Shown here piece by piece: positions 42,782-52,372 of a DNA stretch of 64,000 nucleotides. Both the position numbers and the translations under genes were made by a program. Every line of letters begins with the position of its first letter. Positions within the stretch are counted from its first letter, which is position 1. Below the pieces are notes generated by a model. The model saw nothing but the letters and a program-made list of their open reading frames with translations, was not told where the DNA came from and ran no database searches. Source of the stretch: Vicinamibacterales bacterium (GTDB lineage Bacteria; Acidobacteriota; Vicinamibacteria; Vicinamibacterales; UBA2999); assembly GCA_041394705.1 (NCBI GenBank), contig JAWKHS010000006.1, positions 310,001 to 374,000 of the forward strand. Reading direction: 5' to 3'.

Positions 42782-43885
42782 CTAGCGGCGGGCGCCGCTG
42801 CCGGGGACGACGACGAAGGTGCCGTACATCATGTCCGAGTCGAGCTCGATGGTACGGAGCCGCGTCTTGGCATCGGCCGAGTAGACCTCGATCGTCCGGC
42901 CCGCTTCGCACAGGTACAGCAGCCCGCCGGTGCCGGCGCTCATCTGCATGCGCGTCCTCGTCGGCACCTCGACGCGGTTCGTCACCTTCCGCGCCTCCAT
43001 GTCGATCGTCCACAGCTCGTGCCGGCCGATCTCGGCGAGCAGGATGTGGGCATGCCGGTGATCGGGCGCGACCCGGAAGGAGATCCCGGACGTCGGCTCC
43101 GGGCCCAGCGGGAAGACCTCCACGGACTTCGCGGCCAGGTCGACCTGGCCGACGACGAGCAGCTTCCGGTTCATGATGGCGTCGCGCATCGTGAACAGGA
43201 CCGTCACCTTGCCCTGCGGGTCGGCCGAGTCGTCCCACGCGCCGGGCTCGAAGCGCCCGAACGCCGGGTCGGGCGGCAGCGAGAGCTCCCACTCGTCCAC
43301 CTGCGCCATCGTGGCCGCGTCGAAGATGGTCACCTTCTCCCCGAAGACGTAGAGGAGCTTGCCGTCCGGCGAGAAACGCAGCGCGACGTTGTAGTAGTTG
43401 GGCTCGAAGCCGAGCCGCCACGGGAACGTCTGGATCACGCGGTGCTGGGCGAGGTCGTACAGCAGGAACTCGGGCTCGCCGATCTCCCACCGGTCGATCT
43501 GCTTGGTGGAGGTCCGCGCCAGGATCAGCATGGCGCGGTGCGTGGGATCCGCCTCATAGGTGAGGGCGCGGACGTGACGGCGGGCGTCGCTCAGCGTGAA
43601 GGTGTCCACGCTCTGGCGGCTGGCGACGTCCACCACCTCGAAGCGTTCCTGGTTGGCGCTCTGGACGTAGAACTTCGTCCGGTCCGGCGCGAGGCGCACG
43701 ATGTAGGGCGACCCCGTCTTCAGCGCGATCTTCGTGACGGCACCGGTGGACTCGTCCACCGCCGTGATGTGGCCCGAATACGACCCCACGTAGATCGTGC
43801 CCGTCCCGGTGGGCTTCCACTGGGCGGACAGCGGCGTGGCGGACAGCGCCAGGACGAGGGTGGCGGCCAGGGCACGGAAGGTCAT
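42782..43885 (-). CDS. YncE-like exported beta-propeller protein
   Basis: The 367-residue protein has a signal peptide (MTFRALAATLVLALSATPLSA). Repeated blades follow, such as GSYSGHITAVDESTGAVTKI, VVDVASRQSVDTFTL and FSPDGKLLYVFG. This is the pattern of YncE-type seven-bladed propellers, usually periplasmic scaffolds. I see no catalytic residues. A CACAAT box lies 8 nt before the ATG. It ends convergent with the M20 gene, 17 nt away. Confidence 0.85.
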   Translation of the reverse strand: MTFRALAATLVLALSATPLSAQWKPTGTGTIYVGSYSGHITAVDESTGAVTKIALKTGSPYIVRLAPDRTKFYVQSANQERFEVVDVASRQSVDTFTLSDARRHVRALTYEADPTHRAMLILARTSTKQIDRWEIGEPEFLLYDLAQHRVIQTFPWRLGFEPNYYNVALRFSPDGKLLYVFGEKVTIFDAATMAQVDEWELSLPPDPAFGRFEPGAWDDSADPQGKVTVLFTMRDAIMNRKLLVVGQVDLAAKSVEVFPLGPEPTSGISFRVAPDHRHAHILLAEIGRHELWTIDMEARKVTNRVEVPTRTRMQMSAGTGGLLYLCEAGRTIEVYSADAKTRLRTIELDSDMMYGTFVVVPGSGARR

Positions 43886-44053
43886 CGCTGGGCATTGTGC
43901 CCCGGATCGGGGCGAACCCGGCGGAATCGTGTGAGAATGCGCCCGCGGCCTCGAACGCCCGGACGGCCGGCCCGCCAGCCCGGCCAGCCGCCTCGGGCGG
44001 GGCGGCGGCGGGCCTGGAACCCCCCGGTGGACCCGGGCGTAGTACGAGGCGAG

Positions 44054-45262
44054 ATGCCCCCTATGTCACGGGCGCGCGAATTCTTTGCGGCCTACACCCA
44101 GGACCTGACGACCGAGGAGCTGGGGCGCGTCTTCACCCGCGATGCGCCCGAGGCGTACCGCTTCTTCACGCGCGGCGTGGACAGCAAGGCGTTCCGCGCG
44201 CTTCCCTGGCATACCCGCGCGCTGCGCTGGACGCAGGCGTTCTTCGTGGCCTTCACCATGCGGCTGACGCCGGCGCGCCGGCTGCTGTACGGCCTCGCGC
44301 TGGTCGCAGCGGCGGTGGGCGTCGTCGAGCTCTTCCGGGGCGTCACCGTCTTCGGCGTGCCGATTGTCATCCCGCCGTTCTTCTTCCGGGTGGGGGTGCC
44401 CACGCTCGCGTTCGCTCCCGGCACGAACTGGCTGATCCTGGCCTTCGCCCTCATGAACCTCCTGGTCCTGCTGGAGGTGTTCGACCGGCTCTCCCTCAAG
44501 CGTGATCTCGAGGTGGCTCGTGAGATCCAGCTCGCGATGCTGCCCGACGGCACCTGGTCCGCCCGCGGGGTCGAGGCCAGCGGCTTGACCAGGCCCGCCA
44601 ACACCGTGGGCGGCGACTTCTACGACATCCTGCCGCGCCCGGACGGACGGGTGATCGTGGCCCTGGGCGACGTGGCGGGCAAGGCCAGCCCGGCCGCCCT
44701 GCTGATGGCACTGTTCCTGGCCATGCTGCGCACGCTCGTGGACGAGAACCTGGAGCCCGCCGAGCTCGTCCATCGCCTGAACATCCAGGTCTCGAAGCAC
44801 GCGCCACCGTCGCGCTTCATCACCCTCTTCCTCGGGCTGTTCGATCCGGAAACCGGCGCCATCGAGTTCGTCAACGCCGGGCAGACCCCGCCGCTCCTGC
44901 TGCGCTCGGGCGGCACGGTGGAACGCCTGTCGACGGGCGGGGTCGCCCTGGCGATGTTCGAGGGTTCGACCTACGAGTCGGGCCACGCGCGGCTCGACCC
45001 CGGAGACGCCCTGGTGCTCTACAGCGACGGCATCACGGAAGCCGAGTCCCCGGCCGGCCACATGTTCGAGGAGTCCGGCCTCGAGGCCGCGGTGCGAGCG
45101 ACGCCCGGCGTCTCGGCGGCCGTGCTCAGCCGTGCGGTCTTCCGCGCCGTGGACGACCACAGGCGAGGCGAGCGGCTCGCGGACGACCTCACGGTCCTGG
45201 TGCTCAGCCGGCCCGTCGTGCCACCGGTCCCCGACTTCGTCACAGCCGCCGGAATCCAATAG
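44054..45262 (+). CDS. Membrane RsbU-type PP2C phosphatase
   Basis: The roughly 402-residue protein has three hydrophobic segments between about residues 75 and 155. A short coiled helix follows (LKRDLEVAREIQLAMLP), then a SpoIIE/PP2C domain (about 165-395). Metal Asp residues are visible in VGGDFYDI, LGDVAGKASPAALLMA, YSDGITEAE and DDLTVLVL. Such proteins dephosphorylate anti-anti-sigma factors. ATG at 44054 and ATG at 44063 are both possible. No anti-sigma or STAS gene is adjacent. Confidence 0.9.
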   Translation: MPPMSRAREFFAAYTQDLTTEELGRVFTRDAPEAYRFFTRGVDSKAFRALPWHTRALRWTQAFFVAFTMRLTPARRLLYGLALVAAAVGVVELFRGVTVFGVPIVIPPFFFRVGVPTLAFAPGTNWLILAFALMNLLVLLEVFDRLSLKRDLEVAREIQLAMLPDGTWSARGVEASGLTRPANTVGGDFYDILPRPDGRVIVALGDVAGKASPAALLMALFLAMLRTLVDENLEPAELVHRLNIQVSKHAPPSRFITLFLGLFDPETGAIEFVNAGQTPPLLLRSGGTVERLSTGGVALAMFEGSTYESGHARLDPGDALVLYSDGITEAESPAGHMFEESGLEAAVRATPGVSAAVLSRAVFRAVDDHRRGERLADDLTVLVLSRPVVPPVPDFVTAAGIQ

Positions 45263-45283
45263 CTCGCGGCCGACGTTCTGGCG

Positions 45284-45289
45284 TCTAAT
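45284..45289 (+). promoter_or_regulatory. -10-like box TCTAAT six bases before the M1 peptidase ATG
   Basis: TCTAAT ends exactly 6 nt before ATG 45296 and there is no Shine-Dalgarno. The expected transcription start is the A of the start codon. Confidence 0.5.
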
Positions 45290-45295
45290 CGGACG

Positions 45296-48043
45296 ATGGG
45301 GCGGGCAGTCGTACTGACGGCTGTGCTGCTGGCGTGTGCGTGCCCGGCGCAGGCGCGCCAGGCCACCGCACAGGACGCCGACGAGGCGCTCATCGCCCGC
45401 GCGCTCCAGCGCATCGAGCTCGCGCTCTCCACCAGCGACAAGGATGCCTGGCTGGCCATGGTCTCGCCCAACGCAGACCAGGGCGCCGCGGCAGAGTTCT
45501 TCGACGCGGCGCTGCCGCGGGGCGTCACCCGCGCGGTCGTGCGCGAGCGCGATCGGCTGCCGCTGGACGGCGCGCTTCCCGGCGACGGGTACCACCTCAC
45601 CGTGGAGGTGTTCATCGAGGCCGGACCGCGCGGCCAGCTGGCCACGTGGCGCCTCGACATCCGTCGGCCGGCGGGCGCCGGCGCGGAGCCGGGCACGGAC
45701 GACACGCCGTGGCGGGTCGTCGCCCACGATCGCCTGTCGCAGGTGGACGTCCTGCACCGGCTCGCCCTCAACACCGACCGGATGTATCAGGCCCACGGGC
45801 TGGTCATGACGTCGATCGACTTCGAGCTCCGCCTCGCAACCGGCTCGGTGTTCGTCGCGGACACGGCCGAAGGCGTGACGGCCGTGGTCCTGCTCGGCGA
45901 CGGCACGATGACCTTCAGCCCGACGCCCAAGACGGAACAGGGCCAGGTCCGCCTGTTCGCCGGCGACGACAAGGTGGAGAGCCGCTTCGACGCGGCCTAC
46001 GTCCGCATCAACCCGTACGACTTCGAGCAGCACCTCACGAGCGGCGCCCTGACCGTCGCGCCGACCGACGGGCGGATGCTGAACCGCGCGCGGGAGATCT
46101 TCGACGACGAGGTCGCCAAGTCGTTCAGCCTCGACCTGAGCGACATGAGCCGCGACACCTGGTCGATCCTGCCGCAGCCGGGCGACCTGCTCGCCGAGGT
46201 GCGGACGCGCCGCTTCCGCACGCTCACCTACGCCAGATCCGGCAGCGAGGCGGAGGACGTCACGTTCTTCAGCCGGGACCGCCAGCGCAACATCTCGCTC
46301 TACGCGTCGCCGCAGAAGCTGGCCAGCCGCGGGCGCTTCTACAACGAGGACGACCTCACCGAGTACGACGTGCTCGATCACGAGATCGACGTCGAGGTCT
46401 TCCCGGAGAGGGAATGGCTCGCCGGCGTCTCGACGCTGAAGCTGCGCGTGACGGCGTTCGTGCTGGGCGCGGTCCAGTTGAAGCTGGCCGACAACCTCAC
46501 GGTGTCGTCGGTGACGAGCAAGGAGCTGGGACGGCTGCTGTTCCTCAGGGTGCGCAACCAGAACGCGTTCATCATCAACCTGCCGTCGCCGGTGTCCCGG
46601 GACTACGAGCTGACCCTGACGGTGCGGTACCAGGGCCGCCTGGAGACGCAGGAGATCACGTCGGAGTCGATTCAGCGCGGGCGGTCGCGTCCCGAGGACG
46701 TGCCATTCGTGCCCGCCGAGCCGAACTGGCTGCTGAGCAATCGCTCGTACTGGTATCCGCAGGCACCCGTCACCGACTACGCCACGTCGACGCTCCGCGT
46801 CGTCGTCCCCGCCGAATACACCGTCGCGGCGACCGGCACGCCGACATCGAGCGAGCCCGAACCGATGGCCCCGATCGAGGGCCAGGCGCGCCACCGTTTC
46901 TCGTTCCGCACCGGCCATCCCGTCCGGTACCTCGGGGCGGTCGTGAGCCGGATGACGCGCGTCGACGCCGCGACGGTCGCGCTGGACATCGTCACGCCAC
47001 CGCCGCCGCCGCCCCCCAAGTCGGTCACGCTGGCCGAGCTGCTCGCGCCGCCAAAGCCCCGCCCGGTCGGCGCGCGCAACACCGTCGATCTCGTCACCCT
47101 CGGCAACCGCCGGCAGGAAGGCCGGGCGCGTGAGGCACTCGAGACGACGGCCGACATCCTCCGCTTCTACTCGTCGCTCATCGGGGACGCCCCGTACCCG
47201 TCGTTCACCGTGGCCATGCTCGAGAGCGACCTGCCTGGCGGACACAGCCCGCCGTTCTTCGCCGTGATCAACAACCCGCTGCCCACCACCCCGTTCGTGT
47301 GGCGTAACGACCCGGCGACGTTCAGCGACTTCCCCGAGTTCGTCCTGGCCCACGAGGTGGCCCACCAGTGGTGGGGGCAGGGGGTGGGCTGGAAGAACTA
47401 CCACGAGCAGTGGATCAGCGAGGGCTTCGCGCAGTACTTCGCCACGCTGTACGCGCGCGAGCGGCGCGGCGACCAGGTGTACCACTCGGCGCTGAAGAAC
47501 CTGCGGCGCTGGGCCATGGAGCACTCGGATCAGGGCCCGATCTCCCTCGGCTACCGGCTGGGCCACATCCGCAACGAGCCGCGCGTCTTCAGGGCCCTTG
47601 TCTACAACAAGGGGGCGGCCGTCCTGCACATGCTGCGACGTCTCATCGGCGACGACGTGTTCCTGGCCGGGCTGAGGCGCTTCTACGCCGAGTTCCGCTA
47701 CCGCAAGGCGGGCACGGACGACCTGCGGCTCGCGATGGAGGCCGCGAGCGGCCGTGACCTGCAGCGGTTCTTCGATCGCTGGGTGCTCGACTCGTCGCTG
47801 CCCCGCGTCCGCCTGACCCCGACGGTGCGCCCGGGCGCGGTGGACATCGCCTACGAGCAGTCCGGCGACGTCTTCGACGTGCCGGTCACGGTGACCGTCC
47901 AGTACACGGACGGCACCAGCGAAGACACCGTCGTCGCGCTCTCGGAGGCCAGCGGAACCGCGGTGGTGGAGACGCGAAGCACCGTCCGCAGCGTGGACTT
48001 CAACCGCGACGACGCCTCCCTCGGCCACTTCGATCGCCGCTGA
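45296..48043 (+). CDS. M1 family aminopeptidase, exported
   Basis: The 915-residue protein has a signal peptide (to about QARQ). An N-terminal beta region of about 350 residues precedes a gluzincin domain with HEVAH at 686-690 and the third zinc ligand E709 (HExxH-x18-E) in EQWISEGFAQYF. It lacks the usual GAMEN exopeptidase motif; the corresponding strand reads LPGGHSPPFFAVI. It therefore belongs to the divergent M1 group common in Bacteroidota and Acidobacteriota and may not be a classic aminopeptidase. A proline stretch (PPPPPPPK) lies at about 566-574. Confidence 0.9.
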   Translation: MGRAVVLTAVLLACACPAQARQATAQDADEALIARALQRIELALSTSDKDAWLAMVSPNADQGAAAEFFDAALPRGVTRAVVRERDRLPLDGALPGDGYHLTVEVFIEAGPRGQLATWRLDIRRPAGAGAEPGTDDTPWRVVAHDRLSQVDVLHRLALNTDRMYQAHGLVMTSIDFELRLATGSVFVADTAEGVTAVVLLGDGTMTFSPTPKTEQGQVRLFAGDDKVESRFDAAYVRINPYDFEQHLTSGALTVAPTDGRMLNRAREIFDDEVAKSFSLDLSDMSRDTWSILPQPGDLLAEVRTRRFRTLTYARSGSEAEDVTFFSRDRQRNISLYASPQKLASRGRFYNEDDLTEYDVLDHEIDVEVFPEREWLAGVSTLKLRVTAFVLGAVQLKLADNLTVSSVTSKELGRLLFLRVRNQNAFIINLPSPVSRDYELTLTVRYQGRLETQEITSESIQRGRSRPEDVPFVPAEPNWLLSNRSYWYPQAPVTDYATSTLRVVVPAEYTVAATGTPTSSEPEPMAPIEGQARHRFSFRTGHPVRYLGAVVSRMTRVDAATVALDIVTPPPPPPPKSVTLAELLAPPKPRPVGARNTVDLVTLGNRRQEGRAREALETTADILRFYSSLIGDAPYPSFTVAMLESDLPGGHSPPFFAVINNPLPTTPFVWRNDPATFSDFPEFVLAHEVAHQWWGQGVGWKNYHEQWISEGFAQYFATLYARERRGDQVYHSALKNLRRWAMEHSDQGPISLGYRLGHIRNEPRVFRALVYNKGAAVLHMLRRLIGDDVFLAGLRRFYAEFRYRKAGTDDLRLAMEAASGRDLQRFFDRWVLDSSLPRVRLTPTVRPGAVDIAYEQSGDVFDVPVTVTVQYTDGTSEDTVVALSEASGTAVVETRSTVRSVDFNRDDASLGHFDRR

Positions 48044-48058
48044 TCGCGGCCGGCCCGG

Positions 48059-50560
48059 TCAGGGATAGCGGTAGAAGGCCGCGATGGCGCCGACGCCGGC
48101 GCGGATCGCCCGCTGGCCCGTCGCGCGAATCTCCGCCGTCACGGGGGCGGGGACGCCTGCGGCCGAGCCGTCCAGTGTGAAGGCGTAGTCCCGGAGCTCC
48201 ACGCCGTCGGCGACATACAGGCGATCGCCGGTGTCGTCGAGCCACCCGTAGACGCTGCCGTAGCTGGACGCCATCAGCCCGAACGTGTCGCCGGGCGGCG
48301 GAGCCGAGCCTTTCCTCCAGACGAGCGGCCGTCCGAAGATCGACGCCGGCGGCGTGACCTCGTGCCCCAGCAGCGCGTAGAGGGTCGGCGTGATGTCGCT
48401 GGTGAAGACCCTCGAGGCGGGAGCGCTCTCGACGGTCCCGCGGATCGACGCCGGGAGGTGCACGATGAGCGGCACCTGCACCACCTCGGGGAAGAGCGTG
48501 TAGGCGTGGCCCCACCGGCCGCCCTCGCCCAGCGAGTCGCCGTGATCCGACGTGAGCACGATCACGCTCTCGTCGTACAGGTTCCGCCCGCGGAGGTCGT
48601 CGAGGAACTGGCCGAAGCAGCCGTCCAGGCGCCGGACGCGCGAGGCGACCGGGGCGTAGAACCCCGGGTAGGCCTCGCCGTCGAGCGACGTCTTCCCCTC
48701 GCGTCCGACGACGGCCACGTGCACGTCCTGCGGCAGCGTCCAGACGAACGCGGGCGGGCCGTCGGGCCCGAGGCGATCGAGGCGGCCGCGCAGGTCGTCC
48801 AGGGAGGGACACAGCCTGAAGTCCGCGACGTCCCGGCCTCGATCGAGCTCGTCCAGCGAGTCGTCCCTCGGCATGATGACGTTCACGATGTTGTCCATGC
48901 TCATCCACCGCGCGTAGCCGTGGCGGCGCAGGAGCGCGTGCAGGGCGTTCATCGGGGCGAAGGGCGTCACGTACTGCTTGTGCAGGATCATCCCGCCCAC
49001 CCACATCGACGGCACTGAGAGCCCGGTGGCGCCGTAGCGGGTGAACGCCTTCTCGAAGACCGTGCTGTCGGCGGCGAAGCGCTGGATGGCCGGTGTGAAC
49101 GTGACGGCCGGGTTGTAGGGAGCGAGGTAGTCCCGGCGAAGGCTGTCGATCGCGAAGACGAAGACGTTCGGCGGTCGTCCTGTGGCCGGAGTGGATTCCA
49201 GGTCCGCGAGGCGCACCGGAACCGGGGCCACCTCGATCGAGCGGCCGATGTTGGTGTTCGCCTGCAAGTAGTCGAAGAACGCCACGCCGCCCGGCTCGCC
49301 GTCGGCCGGCGGGGCCGCGGCGTCCGGCGTCGGCGGCCGGAGCCAGTCCCGCAGCGCGCGGAACCCGGCGTCGTGGACGGCCCACGCGTCGCCGGCGCCC
49401 GCGGCGGCCTCGACGGTCACCGGTCCCCACGGCACGCGGCCCGCGGCCACGAGGTGGGCCGCCAGCAGGGCCAGGCTGAGCGCGAAGGGCACGGGCGCCG
49501 GCATCGGCACGCGTGCCGGCACCCACGCCGCGCAGGTCGCCAGCGCCAGGACCCAGAGCATGACGGCGCCCAGCTTGGCGACCGCGAAGTTCCAGTCCAT
49601 CGCCATGCTGCCCGCCCTGACCGCCACCGCCAGGCCCACGAGCGCGATCCCCCAGCCGACCCGCCGGGCGATCGTCGCCGATCGCGCCCACGACGGCAGC
49701 GCGCCCGCGAAGACCAGCCTGACGTCGTCGCTGCCGTCGTCGTGGTCGCCGTCGACGGCGCCGCGTCGCAGGCCTCGTGCGCCCAGGACGAGACCGAGCA
49801 CCGCGCCGAACGCGAAGGCCGCGGCCCGCGAGCCGATCGCGCGTTGCGACACGGCCGTGAGGACGATGCGGGCGGTGGCGACGCCCAGGAGCGACGCATA
49901 CAGCACGAGCGCGCCGATCGCCCGCCACCGTGCCGCAGTCGGTCCCAGTTCCGAGAGCGCGCGGACCATCGTGACGGCCGCGAACAGGCCCGCGAACAGC
50001 ACGGCATGCGCCGTGACGCTCTGGACGACGCCGGCGGCCGGCATCGCACCGGCGGCGGGCACGATGGCGGCGGCCAGCCATGACAGGCTGGTCGCGAGCG
50101 CGGCGGCCGCGGCCGCGACGGCCGCGTCATGCCCGATCGGGTCCTCGGAGACGGCGGACGTGTTCCGTGACGCCAGCGCCAGATCCACGACCGCGAGCCA
50201 CGCGACCGGGACGAGGGCCGCGCCGCTCAACACGAGGGCCCAGGCGCCCGGCGTGAGCCGCTCGAGCGGTGACGACGCGGCGGCGGCGACGCCGAGCATG
50301 GCGAGCAGCCACACCAGGACGGGCCCGGTCGTCATCACCGCCCGGTGGCGGCGGTCGGGCCAGAGCGCGCCGGCCGCCAGCGGCGCCAGGAACAGCGACA
50401 GCGCGCCGTGCCACCGGGCGAAGCGCGCCAGGGCCGGCACGAGCTCGGGCTGCAGGAACTGCTCGTGGACGAATGGCACCGAGACGAGAAAGGCGTAGGC
50501 GGACGTCCCCAGGCAGAACGTCGTCAGTCCCGCGCGACAGCACGCCGCCACGAACCTCAC
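48059..50560 (-). CDS. Membrane-anchored sulfatase-family protein with serine-type active site
   Basis: The 833-residue protein has about ten hydrophobic segments (about 1-420), then an alkaline-phosphatase-superfamily sulfatase domain (about 450-800). Metal motifs are FAIDSLRRDYL and LTSDHGDSLGEGG. The nucleophile motif is S515-V-P-S-M, where type I sulfatases have C/S-x-P-S-R, so the usual Arg is missing. The membrane part and Ser/Met motif suggest an envelope polymer hydrolase or transferase in place of a standard sulfatase. Its GTG overlaps the upstream TPR stop (GTGA). Confidence 0.88.
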   Translation of the reverse strand: MRFVAACCRAGLTTFCLGTSAYAFLVSVPFVHEQFLQPELVPALARFARWHGALSLFLAPLAAGALWPDRRHRAVMTTGPVLVWLLAMLGVAAAASSPLERLTPGAWALVLSGAALVPVAWLAVVDLALASRNTSAVSEDPIGHDAAVAAAAAALATSLSWLAAAIVPAAGAMPAAGVVQSVTAHAVLFAGLFAAVTMVRALSELGPTAARWRAIGALVLYASLLGVATARIVLTAVSQRAIGSRAAAFAFGAVLGLVLGARGLRRGAVDGDHDDGSDDVRLVFAGALPSWARSATIARRVGWGIALVGLAVAVRAGSMAMDWNFAVAKLGAVMLWVLALATCAAWVPARVPMPAPVPFALSLALLAAHLVAAGRVPWGPVTVEAAAGAGDAWAVHDAGFRALRDWLRPPTPDAAAPPADGEPGGVAFFDYLQANTNIGRSIEVAPVPVRLADLESTPATGRPPNVFVFAIDSLRRDYLAPYNPAVTFTPAIQRFAADSTVFEKAFTRYGATGLSVPSMWVGGMILHKQYVTPFAPMNALHALLRRHGYARWMSMDNIVNVIMPRDDSLDELDRGRDVADFRLCPSLDDLRGRLDRLGPDGPPAFVWTLPQDVHVAVVGREGKTSLDGEAYPGFYAPVASRVRRLDGCFGQFLDDLRGRNLYDESVIVLTSDHGDSLGEGGRWGHAYTLFPEVVQVPLIVHLPASIRGTVESAPASRVFTSDITPTLYALLGHEVTPPASIFGRPLVWRKGSAPPPGDTFGLMASSYGSVYGWLDDTGDRLYVADGVELRDYAFTLDGSAAGVPAPVTAEIRATGQRAIRAGVGAIAAFYRYP

Positions 50561-51492
50561 GATGCCTCCTTCGCCGACGCCGTCCGTGCGAGCCAGGTGC
50601 GGACCTCGTCCGCCCGGCTCGGATCCAGCCGGCGGGCGGTCTCGAAGCGGACGCGCGCCTGCGCGGGGTGCGCGTCGCCCATGTCCAGGATGCCGAGCGC
50701 CACCTGGATGTCGAAGTAGTCCGGCGCGAGTTCGACCGCCTTCTCAAGGTAGCCACGCGCCTCGCGCGGGTGACCGGCGCGCTGCTCGGCCAGGCCCGCC
50801 ACGAGAAGCGCGTCCACGTGATCCGGTTTCGCCGCCAGCACGCCGGTGGCCAGCGACAACGCCTCGCCGAGCCGGTTCGTGTGCAGACGAAGACGCGCCA
50901 GCCCGGTCGCGCTGTCGTAGTGGACGCTGGCCATCCCGATCGCCCGCGTGTAGAACTCCGCGGCCGTGTCGAACCGCGTCAGCCACTCGTTCGCCAGGCC
51001 GACGAAGAACGCCAGCTCCGGGTTCCTCGCATCGGACTCGAAACAGCGCTCGAAGGCGTTCAGCGCCTTCTCGAACTGTCCGAGGCGGCGATAGGCCTGG
51101 CCGATCTGGGGGCAGGCCTCGGCCGGCAGCGGCGCACGGTCCATGAACAGTTCGAGGGCCGCCGCCTCGTCGGCCGTCTGTTCGAGCCCGTGGTGAATCT
51201 GGGCGAGACGCCAGAGGTAGACGTGCTGGTTCGGAAAGCGCTCCGTCAGAGCGCGGGTGGGCTCGAGGGCCTGCTGCAGCTGTCCGGCCTCGAAGGCATC
51301 GCGGCTCTGGGCCAGCAACGCCTCGACGTCGGCCGGGGGAGCGCCCTCGCCGCCGGCGCCTGGAGAGGCGAGGGCGTCCGGCGAACCGGCGGCCGCGGGT
51401 TCGGCCGCTCGCGGCGGCATCGGGCCGAACAGGCCGATCCAGAACGCCGCCAGCGTGCCGGCGGCCATGGCCAGGCGGCTCTGGTTCGACAT
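50557..51492 (-). CDS. TPR repeat protein, exported or membrane-anchored
   Basis: The 311-residue protein has one N-terminal hydrophobic segment (MAAGTLAAFWIGLFGPMPP) and about six TPR-like helical pairs. Examples are EAGQLQQALEPTRALTERFP, GQFEKALNAFERCFESD and GHPREARGYLEKAVELAP. It is a close relative of the next TPR protein upstream, with matching blocks such as FDIQVALGILDMGDAHPAQA and FDVRLALGILDYTDSRTAPA. It lies third in a coupled operon between that TPR gene (1-nt gap) and the sulfatase gene (4-nt overlap). Confidence 0.88.
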   Translation of the reverse strand: MSNQSRLAMAAGTLAAFWIGLFGPMPPRAAEPAAAGSPDALASPGAGGEGAPPADVEALLAQSRDAFEAGQLQQALEPTRALTERFPNQHVYLWRLAQIHHGLEQTADEAAALELFMDRAPLPAEACPQIGQAYRRLGQFEKALNAFERCFESDARNPELAFFVGLANEWLTRFDTAAEFYTRAIGMASVHYDSATGLARLRLHTNRLGEALSLATGVLAAKPDHVDALLVAGLAEQRAGHPREARGYLEKAVELAPDYFDIQVALGILDMGDAHPAQARVRFETARRLDPSRADEVRTWLARTASAKEAS

Positions 51493-51493
51493 G

Positions 51494-52372
51494 CTACTTG
51501 GGCCTCGCCGTCCGGTCGAGCCAGGGCTGCACCTCGGCCCGGCGGGACGGATCGGCCAGGAACGCCGCCTCGAAATGACCGCGCGCCGGCGCCGTCCGGG
51601 AGTCCGTGTAGTCGAGAATGCCCAGCGCGAGCCGCACGTCGAAGTACTCGGGCGACAGCCGCGCCGCCAGCTCGAGGAACCGGCGCGCCTCCTGCCGGCG
51701 GCCCGCGCGCTGTTCTGCCAGGCCGGCCACGAGCGCGCCCTCGACGTGGGCCGGGACCTTGGCGAGCACTGCCACGGCTCGGTCGCGGGCCGCGGCGAGG
51801 TTCCCCTGGTGCAGGTCCAGCCGTGCGATCGACACCTCGTAGTCGTAGCCCGGCGGCGCCATCGCGATGGCGCGCTCGTAGATCACGCGGGCCTCCGGGA
51901 GCTGACCGGCCCATTCGTGGCCGAGCCCGAGGAAGTACACGAGCGTGACGTTGTCGGGCTCAGAGGCGAGACAGCGCGCGAACGCGTCCACGGCGTGTTC
52001 GAACTCACCCAGGCCGCGGTACGCCCGTCCGATCATGGGGCACGCCCGCGCAGGCTCGGGCGCGATCGCCATGAAGCGTTCCCACGCCGCGATTTCGTCG
52101 GCGGGCCGGTGCATGTGGCCGTAGACCTCCGCCAGCCTGGCGACATAGGCGGGCCGCTCGGTCCGGGCGACGAGCTGGAGCGTTGCCGTGAGGGCGTCGT
52201 CCCATCGCTCGGCCTGGATCGCTGCGAGGGCCGCGGCATCGGCCGCGCGTTCCACGCCGTCCGCGCCTTGGTTCGCGTGCGGCCGCGGCTGCGCCGCGAT
52301 GGCGCCGGGAACGAGCAGCAGCAGGGCGCACGCGGCCATGGCCGTCGGGCGAGACCGGCGCGCCGACGTCAT
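51494..52372 (-). CDS. TPR repeat protein, exported
   Basis: The 292-residue protein has a signal peptide (RPTAMAACALLLLVPGAIAAQP) and about six TPR units, for example GLGEFEHAVDAFARCLASEP and GRRQEARRFLELAARLSPEY. It is paralogous to the next gene in the operon. The start ATG shares one base with the stop of the YaiO-like gene (TGATG), so translation is coupled. TPR proteins next to YaiO-like barrels usually act as periplasmic scaffolds. Confidence 0.88.
   Translation of the reverse strand: MTSARRSRPTAMAACALLLLVPGAIAAQPRPHANQGADGVERAADAAALAAIQAERWDDALTATLQLVARTERPAYVARLAEVYGHMHRPADEIAAWERFMAIAPEPARACPMIGRAYRGLGEFEHAVDAFARCLASEPDNVTLVYFLGLGHEWAGQLPEARVIYERAIAMAPPGYDYEVSIARLDLHQGNLAAARDRAVAVLAKVPAHVEGALVAGLAEQRAGRRQEARRFLELAARLSPEYFDVRLALGILDYTDSRTAPARGHFEAAFLADPSRRAEVQPWLDRTARPK

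Noticed and set aside
44066..48028. Open frame of about 1,320 codons on the minus strand
   Set aside because: It lies antisense to the RsbU and M1 genes, whose catalytic motifs are clear. The antisense translation has a shadow composition.
50269..51948. Plus-strand open frame of about 560 codons opposite the TPR genes
   Set aside because: It is Arg-rich shadow sequence. The minus-strand TPR proteins show clear repeats and coupled starts.
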